From Planctomycetota bacterium (GTDB lineage Bacteria > Planctomycetota > Phycisphaerae > Sedimentisphaerales > Anaerobacaceae), in contig JAMCWO010000150.1 of the NCBI GenBank assembly GCA_023481165.1, positions 1 to 64,000 of the forward strand: DNA of 64,000 nt. Reading direction: 5' to 3'. Numbering within the stretch: the first letter of the stretch is position 1; every line of letters starts with the position of its first letter. The translations under genes and the position numbers were made by a program. Shown here one piece after another: positions 1 through 6,865 of the stretch. Below the pieces are notes generated by a model. It searched no databases. It was given only the letters and a program-made list of their open reading frames with translations, and was not told the DNA's origin.

Positions 1-39
1 CTGGGCACCCTGGTCATGCTGTACCGGCATGTGCCCTAG
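1..39 (+). CDS. C-terminal end of an upstream protein (partial)
   Basis: The first frame is open from base 1 and reads LGTLVMLYRHVP before a TAG at 37-39. It ends about 20 bases before the decaheme-plus cytochrome gene, so it may be the last gene of an upstream part of the same operon. Twelve residues are too few to identify it. The hydrophobic start is compatible with the end of a membrane protein, but that is a guess. Confidence 0.35.
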   Translation: MGTLVMLYRHVP

Positions 40-59
40 CGTTTCGAGGAGTGGTTGAT

Positions 60-1412
60 GTGACTGGTGCGAGAAGATGGTGTGCGATGGGGGCGACGCT
101 GGCCCTGATTTTCACGGGTGCGGCGCGGGCCGTGGACAAGCCGACCACCACGCAAAAGACCTGCGTGACGGCGGAATGCCACGCGACCTACGCCAAGAAG
201 CCCTTTGTCCACGGACCGGTCAGTCTGGGAGACTGCAAGAGCTGTCATGAGGAGGTGGACGCCAAGGCCCACACGTACAAGTTGAGCCGGGAGGGCCGGG
301 ATCTCTGTGAATACTGCCATCTCGATCAAACCACGAAGAAGAACATCCATGAGCCGTTGAAGACCGGCAAGTGCACCGACTGCCACGACCCGCACAGCAG
401 CGACAGCAAAGCGCTGGTTCGCGGCAAGACCATCGCGGACCTCTGCGCGAAATGCCACGAGACCGTCAAGGACGTTCAGTTCCCGCACGGCCCGGTGGCG
501 GTCGGCGAGTGCACCATCTGCCATGCGTCCCACAGCTCGGACCGGCCCAAACTGCTCGTCGACGAGCCGACGAATCTGTGCTTCTCCTGCCACACGGTCA
601 CCAAGAGCGAGCTGTCGCAGTTTGAGTTCGTGCACGAGCCCGTACCTCTTCCCTGCATCGGCTGTCATAACCCGCACGGCGCCGCCAACCCGAAGATGCT
701 GAAGGCCGATGCGCCGGATCTGTGCTACGCGTGCCACAAAGACATTCAGAAGGTGGCCACGACCTCCAAGCACAAGCACGACGCCGTGACGGAGAAGGGC
801 GGCTGCCTGCATTGTCATACGCCGCACGCCTCCACGGTGCAGTTCATCCTGAAAGATGCCCCGATGACTCTGTGCGAAACGTGCCACAACGAGCCGGTGA
901 AGACAGAAGATGGTCAGCCGGTGCCATCGTTCACTGCGCAAATTAAGGACAAGAAGTCTCTGCACGGTCCTGTGGCGCAGAAGAACTGCACCGGCTGCCA
1001 CGCCACCCACGGCAGCGACCATTTCCGCCTGCTGGTAAAGGAATATCCGCAGGCGTTCTATGCCCCGTTCAGCACGGACAAGTATGCCTTGTGCTTCAGT
1101 TGCCACCCGGAGAGTCTGGTGCTGACGGCCCGAACCTCCGAGTTGACGGACTTCCGCAACGGGGACATGAACCTGCACTACGTCCACGTCAACAAGCAGC
1201 GGGGCCGGACCTGCCGCTCGTGCCACGCGACGCACGCGAGCGACCTGCCCAAGCACATCCGGGAGAGTGTTCCTTACGGCGTGTGGAACCTGCCGATCCA
1301 ATTCCAGAAGACGGATACCGGCGGCGGCTGCCGGCCCGGCTGTCATCAACCGTTCACCTACGATCGCAAGACGCCCGTCACGTACCCGGACGTGGCGGTC
1401 GTGCGGCGTTGA
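60..1412 (+). CDS. Secreted multiheme cytochrome c, doubled-CXXCH type, up to 15 hemes
   Basis: A 450-aa exported electron-transfer protein. It has an N-terminal signal peptide (hydrophobic stretch MGATLALIFTGAARA) and then 13 CXXCH motifs, including CKSCH, CEYCH, CTDCH and CAKCH. Two non-standard candidates flank them: CVTAECH (CX4CH) near the N-terminus and CRPGCH (CX3CH) near the C-terminus. Many motifs are followed by xxH and paired about 25-35 residues apart, as in the doubled-CXXCH family. I chose the GTG at 60 because GAGGAG (46-51) sits 8 bases before it; a GTG at 51 would overlap that ribosome site, and an ATG at 87 is a third option. It would act in the periplasm or at the outer membrane. 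It leads a cluster of redox proteins ahead of a ccm operon. The family is clear; the electron partner is unknown. Confidence 0.93.
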   Translation: MTGARRWCAMGATLALIFTGAARAVDKPTTTQKTCVTAECHATYAKKPFVHGPVSLGDCKSCHEEVDAKAHTYKLSREGRDLCEYCHLDQTTKKNIHEPLKTGKCTDCHDPHSSDSKALVRGKTIADLCAKCHETVKDVQFPHGPVAVGECTICHASHSSDRPKLLVDEPTNLCFSCHTVTKSELSQFEFVHEPVPLPCIGCHNPHGAANPKMLKADAPDLCYACHKDIQKVATTSKHKHDAVTEKGGCLHCHTPHASTVQFILKDAPMTLCETCHNEPVKTEDGQPVPSFTAQIKDKKSLHGPVAQKNCTGCHATHGSDHFRLLVKEYPQAFYAPFSTDKYALCFSCHPESLVLTARTSELTDFRNGDMNLHYVHVNKQRGRTCRSCHATHASDLPKHIRESVPYGVWNLPIQFQKTDTGGGCRPGCHQPFTYDRKTPVTYPDVAVVRR

Positions 1413-1442
1413 AACGCCTGGCTGGCAGAAAGGGAATCTCCT

Positions 1443-2549
1443 ATGGTGAAACGAAGAGGCGTGCCCGCCGCCCCGCTGCGCGGCGGGGGAGAATGGCTGC
1501 TGGCCCTCGCCAGCGTGATCTGTCTCGTTTCGCCGGGCTGGGGTCAGGAAGGTCTGCGCCGCGTCCATGTCGGCGATACGATGCCCGAGTTCTCCCTGAC
1601 CGACGCCCGGGGAACCGTTTTCCGGTACGAGCATAAGCAGGCCCGTGTCCTCGGCATCCTCATCCTCCAAGCGGGACAGACCCATCTGCAGCGGCTGGTG
1701 ACGGACCTGGAGGTCCTCGTCCAGAAGCTCCGCGTGGAGACGCTCCCGACGCGCAGCCCGGACGCGCAGCGGCCCTCCGGGCCTGGGGCGGGGGCGTTCG
1801 ATTGTATCGGCGTGATGAGCGGCTCGGGGACGAGCGAGTTTCTGCGTTCCCGCGACCCTGACGCCGGCACGGCCTTGCCGATCGTGGCGGATCCAAATTT
1901 CGCGTTCTGGGGCAAGCTGGGAGTTATTGCCGCCCCGACCGCCATCGTCGTAGGGGCCGACCACAAGGTGCGCTGGATCAAGGCCGGCTTCGGGTATGAT
2001 TTCGTGGCCGGTTTCCACTCCCAGTTGAACGAGGCTCTCGGATTGGGCGGCAGCGCAAGTGCAACCGCCCACGTGCAGACGCTCGAGAATACCTCCGTCC
2101 AGTCACGCCGCGACCGGCACATCCAACTGGCGCGGGTGCTGGCGAAGAAGGCACGGTGGGAATCCGCCCTCGGTGAACTGGAGAAAGCACGCGCGCTCGA
2201 TCCGAATGCCGCCGATGTGGCGCTGGAGCTGGGCGAGATTCTGTGCCGGACCGGAAAGAACGAGGCGGCTCTGACAACGGTAGCCCAAGTCAAAGCCGAG
2301 TCGGCCGAGGACAAAGCGCATGTCCTGCTGGTCTCGGCATGGGCCAAACGGCAGATGGGCGATCTTGGCGCCGCCGAATCGCTTCTCACCAGGGCCCTGG
2401 AGATCTCCCCGGAATCCCCGCGGATTCTGTACGAATTGGGCAAGGTCCATCAAGCCAAAGGGGATGCCGCCAAGGCGCTGGCCTGTTATCGCCGGGCACT
2501 AGCCGAGGTCTTCGGGGACACGGAGCCGCCCACCTCTTCTCAAAAGTAG
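1443..2549 (+). CDS. Exported redoxin-like domain protein with TPR repeats
   Basis: A 368-aa protein with a signal peptide (cleavage near SPGWGQ) and a thioredoxin-fold region at about residues 40-205: VGDTMPEFSLTDARG is the usual AhpC/TSA opening, with PTAIVVGADHKVRW later. It is followed by three or four TPR units (about 220-360). The fold lacks the CxxC or peroxidatic cysteine: the expected site reads ILQAGQTHLQ. It is therefore unlikely to be a thiol oxidoreductase or a normal CcmG, and may bind or scaffold instead. About 16 residues (PTRSPDAQRPSGPG) come from a dispersed repeat (1743-1790) that also occurs in the gene at 3930. It lies 30 bases after the 15-heme cytochrome, so it is probably co-transcribed. 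Confidence 0.8.
   Translation: MVKRRGVPAAPLRGGGEWLLALASVICLVSPGWGQEGLRRVHVGDTMPEFSLTDARGTVFRYEHKQARVLGILILQAGQTHLQRLVTDLEVLVQKLRVETLPTRSPDAQRPSGPGAGAFDCIGVMSGSGTSEFLRSRDPDAGTALPIVADPNFAFWGKLGVIAAPTAIVVGADHKVRWIKAGFGYDFVAGFHSQLNEALGLGGSASATAHVQTLENTSVQSRRDRHIQLARVLAKKARWESALGELEKARALDPNAADVALELGEILCRTGKNEAALTTVAQVKAESAEDKAHVLLVSAWAKRQMGDLGAAESLLTRALEISPESPRILYELGKVHQAKGDAAKALACYRRALAEVFGDTEPPTSSQK
1743..1790 (+). repeat. Dispersed repeat B, copy 1 (in frame inside the redoxin-TPR gene)
   Basis: The core CCGACGCGCAG, CCGGACGCGCAGCGG, CCCTCCGGGCCTG recurs almost base for base at 5121-5169 and in part, inverted, at 15083-15100. GCCCGGA and TCCGGGC form a 7-bp inverted repeat around the core. It encodes PTRSPDAQRPSGPG in frame in an otherwise normal domain, which suggests insertion of a short mobile or palindromic element. 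Confidence 0.75.
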
Positions 2550-2568
2550 GAGCCAATTTTCGCGACAT

Positions 2569-2582
2569 TCTCACATGTGAGA
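2569..2582. promoter_or_regulatory. Perfect 14-bp palindrome upstream of a sigma-54 promoter
   Basis: TCTCACATGTGAGA is a perfect palindrome about 120 bases upstream of the sigma-54 element at 2701. That is the usual distance for an enhancer bound by an NtrC-family activator. CATGTC and GACATG arms also flank 2595-2626. No binding protein can be named from sequence alone. Confidence 0.4.
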
Positions 2583-2700
2583 TGCAATGGGCGCAGCATG
2601 TCCTCGCGTCACGGGAGACATGGGAGCGGCCGAAAATGTAAGTCTTTGCTGTAGTGAAACTTACGGAAAGGCCATTTTGATCTTTGAGATCTGCGGTTGT

Positions 2701-2716
2701 TGGCATACGATTTGCG
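2701..2716 (+). promoter_or_regulatory. Sigma-54 (RpoN) promoter
   Basis: TGGCATACGATTTGCG matches the -24/-12 consensus TGGCAC-N5-TTGC with one mismatch. GG (2702-2703) and GC (2714-2715) are exactly ten bases apart, as required. The tetraheme cytochrome starts about 145 bases downstream. An NtrC-type activator with the GAFTGA loop is encoded at 43514-44872, so sigma-54 transcription exists in this genome. Confidence 0.65.
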
Positions 2717-2858
2717 GAAAGCGGTAGGGGGCGCGGTCCGTATGCGCAGTGCTATCGCATGCGGCGCGAACGTGGTGAAACGGATGGTTCACCGGGGTAG
2801 GCAGGGGTAGAAGAATCTGCATCTGGTCGGTGCAGGGGTGTTGGAGGAGTTGAGAAAA

Positions 2859-3482
2859 ATGCACGTCAGCAAGTGGTTGGTAAGGCTCGGTTTTGGTGTC
2901 TTGGTGTCGGGGATGTGGATGGCGACGGGGGCGTGGGCGGCCACGGCCCACTCGGACCTGGTGGGTTGCGATGGCTGTCATGTGCCGCACAACGCGGACC
3001 GGTTGCCGGGCGTGCCGCTGTGGAACGGCAGTGAGACGGCCGTCACATTCACGATGTATTCCAGCAACACGTTCCAAGCTACCATTGATGGCCAGCCCAG
3101 CGGCGCCTCGAAGCTGTGTCTCAGTTGCCATGATGGCGCCAACCCGAACTTCCTGTGGATGTCGGACAACAAGAAGTTCAAGGCGGGCGACTTGGTCAAT
3201 AGTCATCCGATTTCCTTTGTATACGACTCCGCGTTGGCGGCGGCTGACGGGGCCTTGAAGGACCCGTCCCAGCCCAGCACGTTGGGCCGGACCATTGCCC
3301 AGGACCTGTTGGACGCCGAAAGCAAGATGCAATGCAACAGTTGCCACGATGTCCATACCTCCGGTGTGGGCAAGGCGCTGCGCGGCTACAGCTACGGCTA
3401 CGAGACGGTGACCAACGCGGACGGCTCGGAGTCGCAGGTCCATCACGGACCGGAGTTGTGCCGCATGTGCCATCTGAAGTAG
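2859..3482 (+). CDS. Secreted tetraheme cytochrome c
   Basis: A 207-aa exported protein with a signal peptide (LVRLGFGVLVSGMWMATGAWA) and four CXXCH motifs: CDGCH, CLSCH, CNSCH and CRMCH. The ATG at 2859 is preferred because GGAGGAG lies nine bases upstream; a GTG at 2838 would precede that site. The layout (GCDGCHVPHN, PGVPLWNG, SKLCLSCHDG, HPISFVYDS, QCNSCHDVH) matches the first ~180 residues of the 12-heme cytochrome at 10033, so the two are paralogues. It is likely driven by the sigma-54 promoter at 2701. It probably acts in the periplasm, perhaps as an electron shuttle to a larger conduit. Confidence 0.92.
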   Translation: MHVSKWLVRLGFGVLVSGMWMATGAWAATAHSDLVGCDGCHVPHNADRLPGVPLWNGSETAVTFTMYSSNTFQATIDGQPSGASKLCLSCHDGANPNFLWMSDNKKFKAGDLVNSHPISFVYDSALAAADGALKDPSQPSTLGRTIAQDLLDAESKMQCNSCHDVHTSGVGKALRGYSYGYETVTNADGSESQVHHGPELCRMCHLK

Positions 3483-3511
3483 ACGCGGCCGCATCAATCC
3501 AGATGGGGGGA

Positions 3512-3584
3512 GGGGCCCCCAACGCTGTGCCCGCTTTCGCGGGAATGACGCCCCCGCGGAGGCGGGGGTCGCGTTGGGAACCCC
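3512..3584. repeat. Palindromic repeat A, copy 1 (composite)
   Basis: Outer arms GGGGCCCCCAACGC and GCGTTGGGAACCCC enclose two nested hairpins, CCCGC-TTTC-GCGGG and CCCCCGC-GGAG-GCGGGGG. The inside is the reverse complement of the inside of the copy at 6640-6712. GGGAAT next to a GCGAAAGC core recalls the Neisseria dRS3 element (ATTCCC-N8-GGGAAT). Confidence 0.8.
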
Positions 3585-3616
3585 AGCACGATGACCGGCC
3601 CGGGACGGCAGGGCCT

Positions 3617-3640
3617 CCAAACGCGATTCATCGCGTTTGG
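3617..3640. repeat. Palindromic repeat A, short form, copy 2
   Basis: CCAAACGCGA and TCGCGTTTGG form a perfect 10-bp stem with a TTCA loop. The same stem recurs at 6788-6813 and inside 9293-9372. Confidence 0.75.
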
Positions 3641-3929
3641 GAAGGGCTCTCACCGGCGATAAGAGGGCCGGTGGGGACCCGAACCCATGAAGGGCTCGGC
3701 GACGTGGAGGGTATGGACCCTTGTCGTTGCGACCCACAACATCCTGCTCCAGGGAGCGTGCGGTCGTGCCCACCGACGCGCGGCGGCGCTGCGGGGATGC
3801 CCGATAATGCCCGCTACCGTCGGGCTGACGCTCGGCAGCCGCGCGCCGGGGGAAAGGCCTCGCCGCAAGATCTGTCCTAGCCGCAGATTCGGCTAAAGGG
3901 GCCCCGTCGCCTTAGACGAAAAAGTGCTT

Positions 3930-5390
3930 ATGTCGGTTGGTAATCCTTTTCTTTGCAGGAGTTTAGCTCTCATCGCGGGATGCGCGGTCCTGGGTCTCGT
4001 GGGCGGGTGCGGCACGGCCCAGAAACAGCCCAGCGCGGCCGCGCCGGTCTACTTTCCGTCCGCGCCGGAGAAGCCCCGCCTGCAATTCCTGACCTCGCTC
4101 TCCGGTCCCGCCGATCTGGGCGCGCCCGGTCCCAGCGGCTTTGAGAAATTCGTACTCGGCGAGGCGGAGCGGAAAGAGGGCATTGCCACCCCGTATGGTC
4201 TGGCCCTTCACGACGGCGTGCTGTACGTCTGTGACGTTGGCAAGAGGCGAATCGAGATGCTCGACTTGAGGAAGCGGTCGTTCGGCTACTTGACGGAAGA
4301 CCGGCGGCTGGCCAACCCCGTAAACATTTTCATCGAGCCGAACGGGACGAAATATGTGGCCGACCCGACCGCCGGGACGGTCTTCGTCTTCGATTCCGCC
4401 AATGCGTTGCAGGAGATTCTCGGCAAGGACCTGCGGATCAACCCCATTGATGTCGCGGTCCGGGGCGATCACTGCTACGTGACGGACTTCGCGAGCAATC
4501 AGATTATCGTGATGGACAAGACGACCGGCAGAGAGATTCGCCGCCTGGGCGAGGCCGGCGACGGCGACAAGCAGTTCAAGCTCATCAGCGATCTGACCTT
4601 CGGCCCGGACGGGGACCTCTACGCGACGGACAAACTCAAAGCCAAGATCTTCCAGTTCGACGCCGCGGGGAATTTCCAGCGGACCATCGGCCAGCGGGGC
4701 GACAACATCGACGAATTGGTGCGGCCCAAGGGCATCGCCGTCGACCGCGAGAACCGGATCTGGGTGATCTGCGCCGGCGTGTCCATCGGGGCCGCGGTGT
4801 GGTCCACGGAGGTGGCCAAGATCTACGACCAGAAGGGGCGGCTTTTACTGTTCTTCGGCCGGCCGGGCAACGAGCCGGGGAATATGAACATGCCTGCCAA
4901 GGTAATTCTGGACTACGATCACGTGGATTTGTTTCGGCCCTATGCCGTCAAGGGGGCCAAGATCGAGTTCCTCGTGTTCGTGTCGAACCAATACGGCCCG
5001 CACAAAGTCAACGTCTACGGGTTCGGCGAATTTCCGGTCGCCGGCAGACCCAGGGAGGCGGCGGGAACGCCCCTCACGGAGAACACCGCCGCGCCAAAAC
5101 CCGCCCCTGGCGCCGAGCCGCCCCCGACGCGCAGTCCGGACGCGCAGCGGCCCTCCGGGCCTGAGGCGGCGATGAACGATGCCGAACGGCTGCAGCGCAG
5201 CCGGGAGATCGGCGGCGTCTACAAGCAGAGCATGGAGGCGTATCGTGCCGGTCGTCTCGAAGAAGCACGCGCCGGCTTTGTGAAGGTCGTGGAAAGCGGG
5301 TTGATTCCACCTCCGATGGAGGACATGCTCCGAGGCTACATCCGGGATATCGACGCCCGGCTGACCCACAGTCCGGGTGGACCACGTTGA
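3930..5390 (+). CDS. NHL-repeat beta-propeller lipoprotein with C-terminal helical module
   Basis: A 486-aa lipoprotein: hydrophobic signal ending in the lipobox LVGGC, then the opening PSAPEKPRLQFLTSLSG shared with the second NHL lipoprotein (8897). Repeated units such as LYVCDVGKRRIEMLD, KYVADPTAGTVFVFD and LYATDKLKAKIFQFD give a six-bladed NHL-type propeller at about residues 70-370. An in-frame copy of repeat B (5121-5169) follows, then a ~60-residue helical module (about 420-480) homologous to one in the next protein. The start is ATG 3930 (GTG 3924 also possible); the ribosome site is weak. NHL propellers usually mediate protein contacts, and pairing with multiheme cytochromes suggests a structural or docking role in an electron conduit. 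That role is inference. Confidence 0.85.
   Translation: MSVGNPFLCRSLALIAGCAVLGLVGGCGTAQKQPSAAAPVYFPSAPEKPRLQFLTSLSGPADLGAPGPSGFEKFVLGEAERKEGIATPYGLALHDGVLYVCDVGKRRIEMLDLRKRSFGYLTEDRRLANPVNIFIEPNGTKYVADPTAGTVFVFDSANALQEILGKDLRINPIDVAVRGDHCYVTDFASNQIIVMDKTTGREIRRLGEAGDGDKQFKLISDLTFGPDGDLYATDKLKAKIFQFDAAGNFQRTIGQRGDNIDELVRPKGIAVDRENRIWVICAGVSIGAAVWSTEVAKIYDQKGRLLLFFGRPGNEPGNMNMPAKVILDYDHVDLFRPYAVKGAKIEFLVFVSNQYGPHKVNVYGFGEFPVAGRPREAAGTPLTENTAAPKPAPGAEPPPTRSPDAQRPSGPEAAMNDAERLQRSREIGGVYKQSMEAYRAGRLEEARAGFVKVVESGLIPPPMEDMLRGYIRDIDARLTHSPGGPR
5121..5169 (+). repeat. Dispersed repeat B, copy 2 (in frame inside the NHL lipoprotein gene)
   Basis: CCCCCGACGCGCAG, TCCGGACGCGCAGCGG and CCCTCCGGGCCTGA are nearly identical to 1743-1790. 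It encodes PTRSPDAQRPSGPE, joining the propeller to the C-terminal helical module in a linker likely to tolerate insertion. Confidence 0.75.
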
Positions 5391-6622
5391 TGGGGACTAT
5401 GCCCGAGCCCGCGCGTTACGGTGCGGGGTCCCGAACGCATAATTCTGCGTTGGGGGGCCCCTTGGCATCGCTTCGGATGCTGTCGGTCCCGGCAGGATCA
5501 GGGTTGATGGCGATGTTCCTGTTGCTGGCCAGTTGCGACGAGGTGGAACGCCACAAGACATTGACGTTCTTTTTCGATGGGGTTCCGCCCCTGCGGACGG
5601 AGGCGCCCGAGGCCCAGGCAGCAGGACTGATAGACAACCGGGCCGCCGACAAGGCTCCGGTGGGCCTGTGGCGCACCCATGCGCCGGTTAAGAATTGCAC
5701 CGTCTGCCATGGGGAGCAGCGCCGCGCCGGCGCCGCGCGGAAAGTGCAGTTGGTCGCCGAGGTACCACAGTTGTGCTACAATTGTCATAAAGAGTTTTCC
5801 GCGCTGCAAGCGTGGGTGCACGGACCGGTGGCCACCGGCAACTGCCTGCTCTGCCACGAGCCGCACAAGGCCAAGAATGAGTCTTTGCTCCGCAAGCCCG
5901 TGCCCGATCTGTGTTACCAGTGCCACGAGGAGCAGGCGATTCGCCAGATCAAGAACCACGCGGAAGCATCCTACGCGCGGTGCATCGATTGCCATGAGGG
6001 CCATGCCAGTGCCGCCCGGGGCCTGCTGCGGCAGACGTTCCTCGATCAGCCGGCGGGCCGGGAGTATCGGTCCGAGGCCTACCGCCGCAGCTACGAGGAG
6101 GCATTGCGGCGGGCGCGGAGCGATTTGACACAGGGCCAGGATTTCCTGGCGCTGTCCGGCACGGCGCTGGACTACCTGGAAAGAGGGCAGTGGTGGCCGG
6201 CCCGCGCTTATCTCGAAATCCTGCTCGGCAGCGACCTTCCTGCCGAGACGGAAAAGCTCGCCCTGACGGAGATCCTGCGGCAGGTTGAGGCCCTGCAAGC
6301 GGGAGAGCCGAATCAATCCCCGCCTGACGTCCCAACACAGACGGCGACGGATAGCGCCGTAGCGGCTGAAGGTCCGGCCGGCGCTCTCCGCGCGGTTCGG
6401 GAGCGCCGCAGCGAGCAGGCCAAAGACATCGCAGAACTCTACTATCGCAGCATCAAGTTGTATCACGCCGGACAAGTAGCAGAGGCCCGGGAAGGCTTCC
6501 GCCAAGTCCTGGCCGATCATTTTATCCCGGGGCCGATGAAGGAAACGGCCCGAACCTACCTCGAACAAATTGAGGGCAATCTGGCACCGCCAGGACAGCC
6601 CGACGAGGGTGCCATGAAATAG
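5390..6622 (+). CDS. Pentaheme cytochrome c lipoprotein with two TPR-like modules
   Basis: A 410-aa protein. Five CXXCH motifs (CTVCH, CYNCH, CLLCH, CYQCH, CIDCH) lie in about residues 105-205. They are followed by two copies of a helical module: LERGQWWPARAYLEILL and YHAGQVAEAREGFRQVL, each followed by an acidic helix. The second copy matches the end of the preceding NHL protein. A lipobox (FLLLASC) makes it a lipoprotein. ATG 5390 overlaps the previous stop by one base, giving translational coupling; that start reads through a palindromic repeat (5425-5461) before the signal peptide. ATG 5477 would skip the repeat and give a normal signal peptide (MLSVPAGSGLMAMFLLLASC). Family and lipidation are well supported; the choice of start is open. 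Confidence 0.88.
   Translation: MGTMPEPARYGAGSRTHNSALGGPLASLRMLSVPAGSGLMAMFLLLASCDEVERHKTLTFFFDGVPPLRTEAPEAQAAGLIDNRAADKAPVGLWRTHAPVKNCTVCHGEQRRAGAARKVQLVAEVPQLCYNCHKEFSALQAWVHGPVATGNCLLCHEPHKAKNESLLRKPVPDLCYQCHEEQAIRQIKNHAEASYARCIDCHEGHASAARGLLRQTFLDQPAGREYRSEAYRRSYEEALRRARSDLTQGQDFLALSGTALDYLERGQWWPARAYLEILLGSDLPAETEKLALTEILRQVEALQAGEPNQSPPDVPTQTATDSAVAAEGPAGALRAVRERRSEQAKDIAELYYRSIKLYHAGQVAEAREGFRQVLADHFIPGPMKETARTYLEQIEGNLAPPGQPDEGAMK
5425..5461. repeat. Palindromic repeat A, copy 3 (at the 5' end of the pentaheme gene)
   Basis: GGGGTCCCGAACGCA and TGCGTTGGGGGGCCCC pair around a TAATTC loop. In the reading frame of the downstream gene it reads SRTHNSALGGP, close to PTHNSALGT encoded by the copy at 18758-18791. 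Confidence 0.8.
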
Positions 6623-6639
6623 TGCGTCAAGGTCGAGAA

Positions 6640-6712
6640 GGGGCCCCCAACGCGACCCCCGCCTCCGCGGGGGCGTCATTCCCGCGAAAGCGGGAACTGC
6701 GTCGGGGACCCC
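6640..6712. repeat. Palindromic repeat A, copy 4 (composite, inverted interior)
   Basis: Outer arms GGGGCCCCCAACGC and GCGTCGGGGACCCC enclose CCCCCGC-CTCC-GCGGGGG and TTCCCGC-GAAA-GCGGGAA. The interior is that of 3512-3584 in the opposite orientation. ATTCCC-GCGAAAGC-GGGAAC is one base from the Neisseria dRS3 pattern. Confidence 0.8.
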
Positions 6713-6787
6713 AATCAGGGAGGGTGCGATCGGGACGCGGAAATTGACAACTTGTTGAATCGATCACGCAACACAGCAAGGAGGGCT

Positions 6788-6813
6788 CCCAAACGCGATG
6801 TATCGCGTTTGGG
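6788..6813. repeat. Palindromic repeat A, short form, copy 5
   Basis: CCCAAACGCGA and TCGCGTTTGGG make a perfect 11-bp stem with a TGTA loop, flanked by GGCT and GGAC. It sits immediately after an AAGGAGGG Shine-Dalgarno-like run (6778-6785), so it may have separated an ancestral ribosome site from its start codon. Confidence 0.75.
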
Positions 6814-6865
6814 GACCCAGCGCAGCCCGGCATGGCTATGGCCCGCCCAGAGGGTCCTTGAAAGC

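Larger units (their letters stand above)
2550..2858 (+). other. Intergenic regulatory region before the tetraheme cytochrome
   Basis: About 309 bases without a convincing gene. It holds the 14-bp palindrome at 2569-2582, the sigma-54 promoter at 2701-2716, an imperfect inverted repeat (GTGAAAC...GGTTCAC) around 2776-2793 and the GGAGGAG ribosome site at 2843-2849. I looked for a GEMM-type (cyclic dinucleotide) riboswitch, known before multiheme cytochrome genes in Geobacter, and did not see its conserved core. Confidence 0.5.
3483..3929 (+). other. Repeat-rich gap between the tetraheme and NHL genes
   Basis: About 447 bases with no supportable gene. The first third carries two copies of palindromic repeat A (3512-3584, 3617-3640). 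The rest is GC-rich with a small TAGCCG/CGGCTA hairpin at 3878-3895. Open frames across it on both strands have no ribosome site and no recognisable protein. Confidence 0.5.

Noticed and set aside
36-2072. Long open frame on the - strand opposite the first cytochrome and redoxin genes
   Set aside because: Both + strand genes have strong motifs and ribosome sites; the antisense product has none.
2550-2858. Possible GEMM cyclic-dinucleotide riboswitch before the cytochrome gene
   Set aside because: The conserved GEMM core and tetraloop receptor are not visible; the sigma-54 promoter explains the region better.
3332-3880. ORF across the repeat-rich gap after the tetraheme gene
   Set aside because: It overlaps the real cytochrome in another frame and then reads through palindromic repeats, with no ribosome site.
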